From CAISCU01 sp943361925 (GTDB lineage Bacteria > Bacteroidota > Bacteroidia > UKL13-3): 64,000 bases of DNA. This document shows positions 9,080 through 17,433 of this stretch, piece by piece; position 1 is the stretch's first letter; each line of letters opens with the position of its first letter. Both the position numbers and the translations under genes were made by a program. The stretch is from contig CALRIT020000009.1 in NCBI GenBank assembly GCA_943361925.1, forward strand, positions 96,280-160,279. Direction: 5' to 3'. A model generated the notes under the pieces. The model was not told where the DNA came from. It saw nothing but the letters and a program-made list of their open reading frames with translations, and searched no databases.

Positions 9080-9954
9080 CTAGTTGAGCTTTTAATTAAA
9101 TTACCCATTTTCAAATCCGCATCATAACTTGAAAATGGTTCATATCCTGAACCCGGATGGAAGGTTAATTCTCCAAAATAAATTTTACCATCCACATTAT
9201 AAAAATCAACCCTTACAAATTCAAAACCTTGACTTAACTTAGCTGCCAATTCTAGCATTTCTTCTAATTCTGCTGGTCTTGGGACAACTTTATCTGTCAT
9301 TGAATAACATATAGAAAAATCTTGTTTTATCCAATTTACATCATAAAAATTTCTGGTATGATTGGTATGTCTATCTATATCAACTTGAACATAGGTTGGT
9401 TTTCCTCCAAAACAAAAGAACTTAAAATCAAGTAGAACACCATTTGATGGTTTTAGTAAGTATTCGCAAACAATACGAGGTACAATGTTTTTATATTGAG
9501 ACTCCCCTGATGTTTTAAAATAATCAATTTCCAACCATTCCTTCATTTTTACTCTATAAGTTTCCCAATCTTCAGGATTGTTTTTCTCACTGATTATAAC
9601 CCAACCTGAACCATGAGTTGGTTTTAAAATATATTCTGCAGGAAATTTCGAGAAATCAATTTTATCCGGATCTTCAAAAACGCCATAACAAGGAATTAAA
9701 AATTGCTCTCCTATTAATGTTTCAACCCAATTTCTAACTGAATATTTATCTGCCAGATGAGAATATTTAGAATAATCTACATTTAGCTTTAAACTTAAAA
9801 GCTTTTCATTAAATGTTTTGGGCTCATTTAGATTTGGAATATACCAATGATCTCCATATTGCAAATGAAATTTGATTAATTGGAATCTATACATCATAGT
9901 TGGCCAAAATTTCACAACAATACTATATAAAGCTACTTTAAAACTAGAAATCAT
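9076..9954 (-). CDS. TupA-like ATP-grasp protein
   Basis: A 292-residue protein like the TupA-type ATP-grasp family (named for teichuronopeptide synthesis), which is common in capsule and O-antigen loci. Seen in order: an N-terminal NEPKTFNEKLLSLKL segment, DKYSVRNWV, GVFEDPDKIDFSKFPAEYILKP with the ATP lysine, GSGWVI (the flexible loop), LLDFKFFCFGGKP, FVRVDFYNVDGKIYFGELTFHPGSG with the acidic/Asn metal site, and a final short tail. Members probably join an amino acid or a carboxylate to a polysaccharide uronic acid. The HexNAcA and GalA genes in this operon would supply such carboxyls, but that link is inference. The stop overlaps the following GT4 by 4 bases. Confidence 0.85.
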   Translation of the reverse strand: MISSFKVALYSIVVKFWPTMMYRFQLIKFHLQYGDHWYIPNLNEPKTFNEKLLSLKLNVDYSKYSHLADKYSVRNWVETLIGEQFLIPCYGVFEDPDKIDFSKFPAEYILKPTHGSGWVIISEKNNPEDWETYRVKMKEWLEIDYFKTSGESQYKNIVPRIVCEYLLKPSNGVLLDFKFFCFGGKPTYVQVDIDRHTNHTRNFYDVNWIKQDFSICYSMTDKVVPRPAELEEMLELAAKLSQGFEFVRVDFYNVDGKIYFGELTFHPGSGYEPFSSYDADLKMGNLIKSSTR

Positions 9955-10013
9955 TCAGTTATATTTTTACGATAAATAAAGTTAATCTTGTTCATATTCA
10001 AAATACTGTTAAG

Positions 10014-11660
10014 TTATTTCAATTCTCTTTTTCGAATGATTTGAGCATCAATAATTGCTTTATTTCCAATTACATTATAAGTATGAGTTGAAATAACATC
10101 TTTATTAAAATCAGGATGAATTGAACTCACTATCTTTTCAAAATAGGTATCTTTATTCAATTCTATGATTTCAGCTATTTGCATACCATAACCGTAATGA
10201 TTTGAACAATTTTGTGCTACTCTGAAAAGCTTACCACTTTCATTTATGATATTTCCAGCTGGCCTTGCTCCTCTTACATCAGACACTAAAGGATTTTGTG
10301 GATGAGAAATCCAATTATCGCTTGTTAAGCTATCAGCGTAAAACAGAAACAATTCATCATGACTTGATGCGCCTTTATTTTCTTTGATATTACTAAACAT
10401 CCAATACAAACCATCCTTTTTAATTATAGTTGAATCAACAGCACAGATATCAGATTTGATTAACTTATTCAATTTCCATTCCAAAGGAAAATTTACACAT
10501 TCAAACAATTCAATTGTATTGTTTTGTGATGTTTCTGGTATCATATATAACTTGCCTTCATCTTCAATCAAAAATGGATATGATAAATGGTAATCGGTTT
10601 CTAATACTTTAATTGGATTAGAATAGGGTCCATCGTCATTCAATTCCATTACCGAAAGAAATCCTTTTTTGGTAGTGAAAATATACTCTTCAATAAAGAG
10701 ATAGTTCTTATTTTCTCTTTTATAAAGGAATGGATCTGCCCATGACCTATCAATTGGAGGAAGAATGATATCATAGGTAGAAAAATCAGGTTTAGAATTT
10801 GAACCTGTATTGGTTCCAATATACAATACCCACTGTTTGAAGTATTTTCTATTAACTATTTTAGTTCGTATAAAATCTGAATAAACTGAAATTAAACCAA
10901 AAATCAGTTTAATTGAACCTAAACCTGAATAATCAAAACTTTCAGGTAGTTTATCAGAATTTATTTGTGTTGCCGATTTTAGGTAAAAATCAACATTACC
11001 CAAACTAAGCAGTTCATTTAACTTTCGAGGTAAAAATGATGCAGCTTTATTGAGGCTGTTGCTTAAGTTATTTAACCAACTAATTTTATCAGTGCATGAA
11101 AAGGTATCATTTAATAAATACCAGTTTTTATTGTCTTTTGAAGCAATCAATCCTAAATAAGAATCAGGCTTTTTATTGAGTACTTCAATTAAGCCCGGAG
11201 GACCAAAATCCCCTCTTTCTTTACTGCCAAAAAAGTATTTCCAAACTCCAAATTTTGCAAGATCAAAACAAAGTTGAGGAGACTCAGAAAATCCCAATTG
11301 AATAAAAACATCTATATCAAGTTTTTTCAACTTGTCAATAGCATTTTCATCATTTGAGTTTTCTAATTTAATTATGTCGCACTGAGTAAGTGTCTCTCGT
11401 ATTTTTTTTTGTTTTAATGCTGATTGAACTTGTTTAAACAAACTAGTTTCCAACTTATAAAACAAATTCAACAAGAAACTATTTTTGCTGTTATTATTAC
11501 TTCCAAAATAGCTGGTAGAATTTTTGTTTGAATGCTGATGAACGATTGAAACTACCTGAACCTTTTGCAATGCAAGTAGCTTTTCAATCATTTTAAACTC
11601 CCAGTTCGGAATGTTTAAACTATCAGTTACAAACGCAATATTTACTTTGGCTAAGGCCAA
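10014..11660 (-). CDS. Formyltransferase-like / beta-propeller fusion (GIPC-transferase-like)
   Basis: A 548-residue two-part protein. Residues 1-220 look like a divergent formyltransferase-type Rossmann domain: KVNIAFVTDSL at the start, DIDVFIQLGFSESP, and a GDFGPPGLIEVL segment in the place where formyltransferases have their substrate loop. Residues 270-548 resemble the five-bladed propeller domain of glucosamine inositolphosphorylceramide transferase-like proteins, with DRSWADPFLYKRENKNYLF, SYPFLIEDEGKLYMIPE, STIIKKDGLYWMFS and GARPAGNIINESGKLFRVAQ repeats, each blade with an aromatic/aspartate pattern. The usual formyltransferase Asn-His-Asp residues are not obvious. It may formylate or otherwise acylate a sugar; the function is unproven. 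There are 81 bases between it and capG upstream. Confidence 0.7.
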   Translation of the reverse strand: MALAKVNIAFVTDSLNIPNWEFKMIEKLLALQKVQVVSIVHQHSNKNSTSYFGSNNNSKNSFLLNLFYKLETSLFKQVQSALKQKKIRETLTQCDIIKLENSNDENAIDKLKKLDIDVFIQLGFSESPQLCFDLAKFGVWKYFFGSKERGDFGPPGLIEVLNKKPDSYLGLIASKDNKNWYLLNDTFSCTDKISWLNNLSNSLNKAASFLPRKLNELLSLGNVDFYLKSATQINSDKLPESFDYSGLGSIKLIFGLISVYSDFIRTKIVNRKYFKQWVLYIGTNTGSNSKPDFSTYDIILPPIDRSWADPFLYKRENKNYLFIEEYIFTTKKGFLSVMELNDDGPYSNPIKVLETDYHLSYPFLIEDEGKLYMIPETSQNNTIELFECVNFPLEWKLNKLIKSDICAVDSTIIKKDGLYWMFSNIKENKGASSHDELFLFYADSLTSDNWISHPQNPLVSDVRGARPAGNIINESGKLFRVAQNCSNHYGYGMQIAEIIELNKDTYFEKIVSSIHPDFNKDVISTHTYNVIGNKAIIDAQIIRKRELK

Positions 11661-11741
11661 TCTTTTAGGAGTGTTTTTTAATGGAAGGAGTTGAAAACAA
11701 AATTCTTATTTAAGCTGAATAACTCAATTGACTTTTTAGAA

Positions 11742-12881
11742 TTAGCGGGTTTCACTCCAAACTACTCTTTTCACATAATCAACATAAGAAACAATAATTC
11801 TTACCATTTTATCAGCCACATTAGGCATGCTGTAATCGTTTACTGGTCTGAATATTCTTTTTCCTGCTTCCAGTTCATATCTCAATTGAACAATTCCCTG
11901 CATAATTCTTTCAGGATTTAAACCTGTCATCATTACGGCAGTTTCTTCCATTGCTTCAGGACGTTCATGTGCATCTCTGATATTTAATGCCGGGAAGTTT
12001 AGAATTGAAGATTCTTCTGAAATGGTTCCACTATCTGATAATACAGCAAATGAATTAATTTGTAAAGAATTGTAATCAATGAAACCCATTGGTTTTAAAA
12101 ACTGAATTTCATCTCTCACTTCTACCTTTTTCAATTCAATCATTTTTCTTGTACGAGGATGCGTACTTACAATAATTGGATAATGGTATTTATCAGCCAA
12201 AGCATTCAAAGATTCCATTAAACCATTGAAGTTTTTATCGCTATTGATATTTTCTTCACGGTGAGATGAAACCACAAAATATTTACCTTTCTCAAGGTTC
12301 ATTTTTTGTAATACATCTGATTGTTGAATGGCAGGTAAATAATGATGTAATACCTCAAACATTGGAGAACCTGTTTTGATAATTCTATCAGGTGAAACTC
12401 CTTCTCTTAATAAATATTCTCTTGCTATATCGCTATAGGTAAGATTGATATCTGAAATATGGTCAACAATTTTTCTGTTTGTTTCTTCAGGTACTCTTTG
12501 GTCGAAACAACGATTTCCCGCTTCCATATGGAAAACAGGAATATGCATTTTCTTAGCAGGGATAGCACATAAACAAGAATTGGTATCACCTAAAACCAAA
12601 AATGCATCCGGTTTTTCAGCTTGAAGAATTGGTTCAATTTTGATTAGAATTTGTCCTACAGTACCCGTAGCAGTTTCACCTGCAGCATTTAAAAAATAAT
12701 CAGGTTTTCTGATACCTAAATCGCTATAAAAAACTTCATTTAATTCATAATCGTAATTCTGACCTGTATGAACTGTGATATGTTCGATGGCCGGAGATTC
12801 ATCGAGTTTTGCCATTACTCTGGCTAATCTGATAATTTCGGGACGGGTTCCGACAACGGTAATAACTTTAACTTTTTTCAT
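11742..12881 (-). CDS. capG: UDP-N-acetylhexosamine 2-epimerase (CapG/FnlC/WbjD)
   Basis: A 379-residue non-hydrolysing 2-epimerase of the WecB fold. VVGTRPEIIRLARV (9-22) contains the UDP-binding arginine, and the usual lysine of GTRPEIIKL is Arg here, as in the FnlC/CapG branch. GDTNSCL, HMEAGNRCFDQRVPEETNR with catalytic acids, SSHREENI and DSGTISEESSIL follow in family order. In this trio it catalyses the last step, 2-epimerisation of UDP-L-PneNAc to UDP-L-FucNAc. It is 10 bases downstream of capF, so the three genes form a pathway in order of use. A plain ManNAc role is possible but less likely given capE and capF. Confidence 0.93.
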   Translation of the reverse strand: MKKVKVITVVGTRPEIIRLARVMAKLDESPAIEHITVHTGQNYDYELNEVFYSDLGIRKPDYFLNAAGETATGTVGQILIKIEPILQAEKPDAFLVLGDTNSCLCAIPAKKMHIPVFHMEAGNRCFDQRVPEETNRKIVDHISDINLTYSDIAREYLLREGVSPDRIIKTGSPMFEVLHHYLPAIQQSDVLQKMNLEKGKYFVVSSHREENINSDKNFNGLMESLNALADKYHYPIIVSTHPRTRKMIELKKVEVRDEIQFLKPMGFIDYNSLQINSFAVLSDSGTISEESSILNFPALNIRDAHERPEAMEETAVMMTGLNPERIMQGIVQLRYELEAGKRIFRPVNDYSMPNVADKMVRIIVSYVDYVKRVVWSETR

Positions 12882-12891
12882 GAATGCTTTT

Positions 12892-14022
12892 TTAAACTAC
12901 AACAAAAAATGTATCAGGATCAGCAGGATTATAATGCTCATTGATCCAGAAAATGGTTAATAATTCTTCTTCTCCAATATTTTCGATATTGTGAGTATAC
13001 CAAATTGGCATATCTACATATGATGGCGATTCTCCATCAAGGTAAAAATCGAATACTTCTGAGGTGCCAATTTTTCTTAATTGAATTTTTGCTTTGCCTT
13101 TGATAACAGCAAATCTTTCAATTTTTCTGGTATGAAAATGGTTGCCACGAGTAATTCCGGGAACTGTGGTTGAATAGGAAACCTGACCACCAATTCCTAA
13201 TCTGATTACTTCAACAAATGCACCTCTTGGATCAATGTTTTTCTTAAAATATTTTGGGAAATATTCTTTATGCGGAAAGTAACATCTGAAAGTATTGAAC
13301 AAATTTAATTCAAATTGATTGTTCAATTCAGGTATGATACCGTTATCGAAATAATTCTCTTTATAGGAAACAAGTAATTCAAGTATTCTAGAAACTTTAT
13401 TAGAACTTGTATGTGGAATAACAACAGGTTCATCATTAGAAACCTGATTGTTTTTATTTCTGATGGTTTCAATAATCTGGGTTACCAATTCTCCAACATA
13501 AATCAGATTCACTTCACTGTCTACTTTAATTTCAGGTTGAGCACCTGTAACTAGTTTGTGGCAGAAAGTAGCAATAAATGAATTGTATTCCGGTTTGCAA
13601 AAAGGACCAAATACATTTGGAATCAATAAACCGGAGAATACCGCAGCATTTTTATTGGCCCATGTTGCAAGTATTTCTCTTGCACGTTTTTTTGAATTGC
13701 CATATAAATTATCAAGTCCTTCTTGAGTAGATGAACTGAATAAAACATGAGGTTTATTTCCTGTATATTCCAATGCATCAACAAGAGATTGAGCCAATCT
13801 AACATTGGTATCATATATCACTTGCTGACTTTCATGACGGTTCATTCCGGCCAAGTGTACAATGACATCACAATTAGAAACAAATTCTCTTAATTTATTT
13901 TCATCTTCAAAAGCAGACCTGTCGAAATCGACAAGACTGAATTCTGTATTTAATAAATGAATTGTTTGGTATAAATGGTATGCAACAAAACCATTTTGAC
14001 CTGTTATTCCAACTCTAATCAT
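12892..14022 (-). CDS. capF: UDP-L-FucNAc pathway reductase/epimerase CapF (WbjC/FnlB)
   Basis: A 376-residue two-domain enzyme matching CapF in length. Residues 1-240 are a short-chain dehydrogenase domain: VGITGQNGFVAYHL binds NADPH, and SSSTQEGLDNLYGNSKKRARE contains the Ser/Tyr-x3-Lys set. Residues about 250-376 are a cupin: GNHFHTRKIERFAVIKG supplies metal-binding histidines and a glutamate, and YVDMPIWYTHNIENIG closes the barrel. The cupin domain epimerises C3 and the SDR domain reduces C4 of the keto sugar made by CapE. It lies 8 bases after capE and 10 before capG. The call is strong because domain order and neighbours agree. Confidence 0.95.
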   Translation of the reverse strand: MIRVGITGQNGFVAYHLYQTIHLLNTEFSLVDFDRSAFEDENKLREFVSNCDVIVHLAGMNRHESQQVIYDTNVRLAQSLVDALEYTGNKPHVLFSSSTQEGLDNLYGNSKKRAREILATWANKNAAVFSGLLIPNVFGPFCKPEYNSFIATFCHKLVTGAQPEIKVDSEVNLIYVGELVTQIIETIRNKNNQVSNDEPVVIPHTSSNKVSRILELLVSYKENYFDNGIIPELNNQFELNLFNTFRCYFPHKEYFPKYFKKNIDPRGAFVEVIRLGIGGQVSYSTTVPGITRGNHFHTRKIERFAVIKGKAKIQLRKIGTSEVFDFYLDGESPSYVDMPIWYTHNIENIGEEELLTIFWINEHYNPADPDTFFVVV

Positions 14023-14030
14023 TGTTTTTA

Positions 14031-15068
14031 TTAATCAGGATATTGTTCACAATTTTCACCTAAAACCTCTTTGCGGATTAATGGAAGTTTTAATAATAAT
14101 TGTTTCATTCCTTCCACATCCAATCTTTCGGTATTATGAGAATGGTATTCTTCTAAACTGTTTTCAAGTGAAATACCTTCAGAGAAATAAGCATTGTAGT
14201 TCAAATCACGGTTATCAGCAGGAATACGGTAATATCCACCTAAATCCAATGATTTAGCCATGTCTTCTTTGTTTACCAAAGTTTCATATAATTTTTCACC
14301 ATGACGTTGACCAATAACTCTTATTTCGTTTTTGGCACCATACAATTCACATAAAGCTTTTGCTAAAACTTCGATAGTTGCAGCAGGTGCTTTTTGTACA
14401 AACAAATCACCTTGTTTGGCATGATCAAAAGCAAATAAAACTAAATCAACTGCCTCTTCAAGTGTCATCATGAATCTGGTCATATTGGGGTCTGTAAGCG
14501 TTAAAGGTTGACCATCCTTAATTTGTTGAATAAACAAAGGAATAACTGAACCTCTTGAAGCCATTACATTACCATATCTGGTTGCACAGAAAATAGATTT
14601 ATTGTCATCAAGATTTCTAGATCTGGCAACAGTAACTTTTTCCATTAAAGCTTTACTCATACCCATTGCATTGATAGGATATGCAGCTTTATCTGTACTT
14701 AAAACCACTACTTTTTGAACCTCATATTTTTCAGCACATGCCAACACATTATCAGTACCAAGTACATTTGTTTTTACTGCTTCAATTGGAAAAAACTCAC
14801 AAGATGGAACCTGCTTTAAAGCAGCTGCATGAAAGATATAATCTACACCCTTTACGGCAGCATCAACACTATTTATATCTCTAACGTCACCGATATAAAA
14901 TTTAACTTTAGAGCTACCCAAACGTTTGCGTAAATCATCTTGTTTTTTTTCATCTCTGCTAAAAATTCTGATTTCGCTAAATCCTTCATTTAAGAATCTT
15001 CTCAGAACAGCATTACCAAATGAACCAGTTCCTCCGGTAATTAATAATTTTTTATTTGTGATATTCAT
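14031..15068 (-). CDS. capE: UDP-GlcNAc 4,6-dehydratase/5-epimerase CapE (WbjB/FnlA)
   Basis: A 345-residue extended SDR of the FlaA1/CapE group. LLITGGTGSFGNAVLRRFL (9-27) is the NADP loop, AALKQVPSCEFFP is the substrate loop, and LSTDKAAYPINAMGMSKALMEK carries the Thr-Asp-Lys catalytic set, with Met in the usual SDR tyrosine position, normal for this group. The enzyme removes water from UDP-GlcNAc at C4/C6 and inverts C5, giving the L-sugar precursor of UDP-L-FucNAc. Its length and lack of membrane helices separate it from PglF/WbpM types. It is followed by capF and capG in pathway order. A 46-base gap separates it from the GT4 gene upstream. Confidence 0.95.
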   Translation of the reverse strand: MNITNKKLLITGGTGSFGNAVLRRFLNEGFSEIRIFSRDEKKQDDLRKRLGSSKVKFYIGDVRDINSVDAAVKGVDYIFHAAALKQVPSCEFFPIEAVKTNVLGTDNVLACAEKYEVQKVVVLSTDKAAYPINAMGMSKALMEKVTVARSRNLDDNKSIFCATRYGNVMASRGSVIPLFIQQIKDGQPLTLTDPNMTRFMMTLEEAVDLVLFAFDHAKQGDLFVQKAPAATIEVLAKALCELYGAKNEIRVIGQRHGEKLYETLVNKEDMAKSLDLGGYYRIPADNRDLNYNAYFSEGISLENSLEEYHSHNTERLDVEGMKQLLLKLPLIRKEVLGENCEQYPD

Positions 15069-15114
15069 GTATTATAGGTCTTTAATTATTTTATAAATTA
15101 ACATTATAACCAAA

Positions 15115-16206
15115 TCATTTTTGATTAATTTGGTCTAGAAATTCTACGAATCTGGTACAAATAACATCCTCTTTCAGACTTTTTACTTTCTCAAAACCTT
15201 TCTCACCCATCTCTACAGAAAGGTCAAAATTGTCCATCAATTCTTCGAGCTTATTTTGATAAGTTAGTGTATCGCCTTCTTTTATTAGGAAACCTGTTTT
15301 ACCATATTCAATTAAATCGGAAGGACCAGCTAAACAATCATAGCTTATGCATGCACAACCTGATGCCATTGCTTCAGCTAAAACATTTGGAAAGCCTTCT
15401 GAAGTTGAAGTAAATGCAAAAATTAATGATTGATTATAATAACTGGTAACATTTTTAATATTCCCCAAAAATTGAACTCGATTATCATCGATATTCATAT
15501 TTGACAACAAGGATTTACAGGCATCTAATCCTGTACCTTCTCCTAAGAAAACCAATTTAAAGTCTGTTCTATTTAAATTAAGAAAAATTCGTAATAATTC
15601 AATTTGGTTTTTCGATCGTATAAATCTTCCAACATTCAAGATGATTTTTTCCTTTTTAACGCTTAAAACATCCGTAACATGAATAGGATTCGGCAGTACA
15701 ATTATATTTTTGGGATTGAAATTACTTTTAGCAATTTGAGCGGCTACTTCAGTTTGCGCGATATAACCATCTGCTATTGGGTAAACTAAATTATTTAAAA
15801 CATCAAGAACCTTTCCATAAGAAATTCCCGGCCTGCTTCTATCTGAAATAATCGTTTTAATATTTAAGCCCAAAGTAGTTAAAAGAAAAAATGCATTATA
15901 TCTTCCACCAAAACAAATTGCAGAATCAGGGTTGTATTTTTTAATACTGTTTCTAAGGAAAAAGAAAATCTTAAGTGTAAAAATTAATCTACTTGAATTT
16001 TTATAATTAAAGTCTGGTTTTACAATTCTAATTTTTGGATCTAATTCATAGAAAGGTTCATCCTGAGAAGAAATAACAAATACGACTTCAGTGTCACTTA
16101 AATTACTCAAGTAATTTGCCAAAATAGAAAGAACTCTTTCTGCTCCGCCGGAAGAAAGTGCGGGAGTATAAAATAGAATTTTCCTTTTTTTATTATTTAA
16201 ATGCAT
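15115..16206 (-). CDS. GT4 glycosyltransferase, paralog B
   Basis: A 363-residue GT-B enzyme: KILFYTPALSSGGAERVLSIL at the N terminus, ILNVGRFIRSKNQIELL starting the donor domain, and FTSTSEGFPNVLAEAMASGC as the E-x7-E motif. It is similar along its length to the gene at 8006-9079. It starts 48 bases after deacetylase-like copy B, so each of the two related GT4 genes is adjacent to one of the two related deacetylase-like genes, although the gene order is opposite. Role: addition of one residue to the repeat unit; sugar unknown. Confidence 0.9.
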   Translation of the reverse strand: MHLNNKKRKILFYTPALSSGGAERVLSILANYLSNLSDTEVVFVISSQDEPFYELDPKIRIVKPDFNYKNSSRLIFTLKIFFFLRNSIKKYNPDSAICFGGRYNAFFLLTTLGLNIKTIISDRSRPGISYGKVLDVLNNLVYPIADGYIAQTEVAAQIAKSNFNPKNIIVLPNPIHVTDVLSVKKEKIILNVGRFIRSKNQIELLRIFLNLNRTDFKLVFLGEGTGLDACKSLLSNMNIDDNRVQFLGNIKNVTSYYNQSLIFAFTSTSEGFPNVLAEAMASGCACISYDCLAGPSDLIEYGKTGFLIKEGDTLTYQNKLEELMDNFDLSVEMGEKGFEKVKSLKEDVICTRFVEFLDQINQK

Positions 16207-16254
16207 TCTTTACATCAGTTTAAAAAAGCTACAGTTTAAAACTAATTACGCTTC

Positions 16255-17403
16255 CTACTTAAAAACCGAATTCTCAATTTCTTTGCCTAATTCAGTAGAA
16301 CTAACAAATTCAGTTTCAGGCCATTTTTCCAATACTTTTTTTAATAATTTACTTAATAAAATTAAGTTTTCAGTTCTATTCTCCTTAGATATTCCTCCTG
16401 AATAATTTAATCGATGGGTATTTAAAATAACCGGTTTATTCATTAAAAAGGCTATTGAAATTTCATTTAAACTTTTCCTTAATTCTAATTCTCTATTATT
16501 AACCTGAGATGGCTCAAAATCAACATTTCGTATTAAATATAATTGACCATATTCATTCTTTTCTCCAAGGTAATGCCTTAAATTAACTCTTTGAGTTGAA
16601 CCATATTTAGGGAACTTTTGAAACTTCATTCCCTGAAGATATTTGACACCCATATCTTTAAGGTGTTCATTCATTTCTGCAGGCCAAATGAAATTATTTG
16701 CAATAAAACTTTCAGATTTATACCCAAAAGCTGACTCAAACATCTTTAAACCGTCCTTTAATATTGAAACTTTAGAATTTAATTCATTCTTATCAAGCAT
16801 ATCCCAGGATGCTTGAACGTTTAGCGCTTGTCCTTTTATAATATTAGGACCTAATCCCCAGACTTTTTCGGCAAAAGCTTTTCTAAATTCAGGATGATTC
16901 TCTTTTAATTGCTTCATCCAGTAATTGACATTAAGATGCTCTCTGCCATGAAATTGAGGAAAAACAAACTTTTCTTCAATTCCCTTTTTAATTAAGTCAA
17001 ATACATTCTCTGAGTCTTTGGAATTTTTATATGTTGTTTGAAAAGGCTCAAAATAATATTCAGTAAAATTGGATGCTTCAATTTTGTCAAAATCAGGATT
17101 TGCAAGGATATAATTCGCAGTAAACTTTGCGGGGTTACCTTTTATGTCTTTAAACTTATTTAAAAGATTAAACAACAAAGTAACATCTTCATTATTCTCA
17201 ATGGAATCAAATCTATTATAAGGACAATTTTCAACTTTGATACCTTGAGATTTGAGGGTATCAAATGCCATTTTTGAAGGCATTCTGTTGCTTCCCCAAT
17301 CATCAGATTCAATAACAAAGAATTTCCTATTAGATTTCCATCCTTTTGAATTCAGATGGATTCTTCCAGCTAATGATTTTAAACCTGTTAAACTATGGAT
17401 CAT
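16255..17403 (-). CDS. Polysaccharide-deacetylase-like protein, copy B
   Basis: A 382-residue relative of the protein at 6880-7995. FFVIESDDWGSNRMPS (29-43) holds the Asp34-Asp35 pair, FHGREHLNVNYW has HGREH at 152-156, and LNTHRLNYSG is the C-terminal histidine motif. Like copy A it has no signal peptide, so it should act in the cytoplasm, unlike classic secreted deacetylases. Motifs suggest a metal-dependent NodB-like barrel, but the overall family is not one I can name with confidence. It is 30 bases downstream of a GT4 gene and 48 before GT4 paralog B. A role in unmasking an amino group before attachment of an unusual acyl group would suit this locus, but that is conjecture. Confidence 0.6.
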   Translation of the reverse strand: MIHSLTGLKSLAGRIHLNSKGWKSNRKFFVIESDDWGSNRMPSKMAFDTLKSQGIKVENCPYNRFDSIENNEDVTLLFNLLNKFKDIKGNPAKFTANYILANPDFDKIEASNFTEYYFEPFQTTYKNSKDSENVFDLIKKGIEEKFVFPQFHGREHLNVNYWMKQLKENHPEFRKAFAEKVWGLGPNIIKGQALNVQASWDMLDKNELNSKVSILKDGLKMFESAFGYKSESFIANNFIWPAEMNEHLKDMGVKYLQGMKFQKFPKYGSTQRVNLRHYLGEKNEYGQLYLIRNVDFEPSQVNNRELELRKSLNEISIAFLMNKPVILNTHRLNYSGGISKENRTENLILLSKLLKKVLEKWPETEFVSSTELGKEIENSVFK

Positions 17404-17433
17404 TTTAAAGAATTAATCTTTAAATCAAATAAA

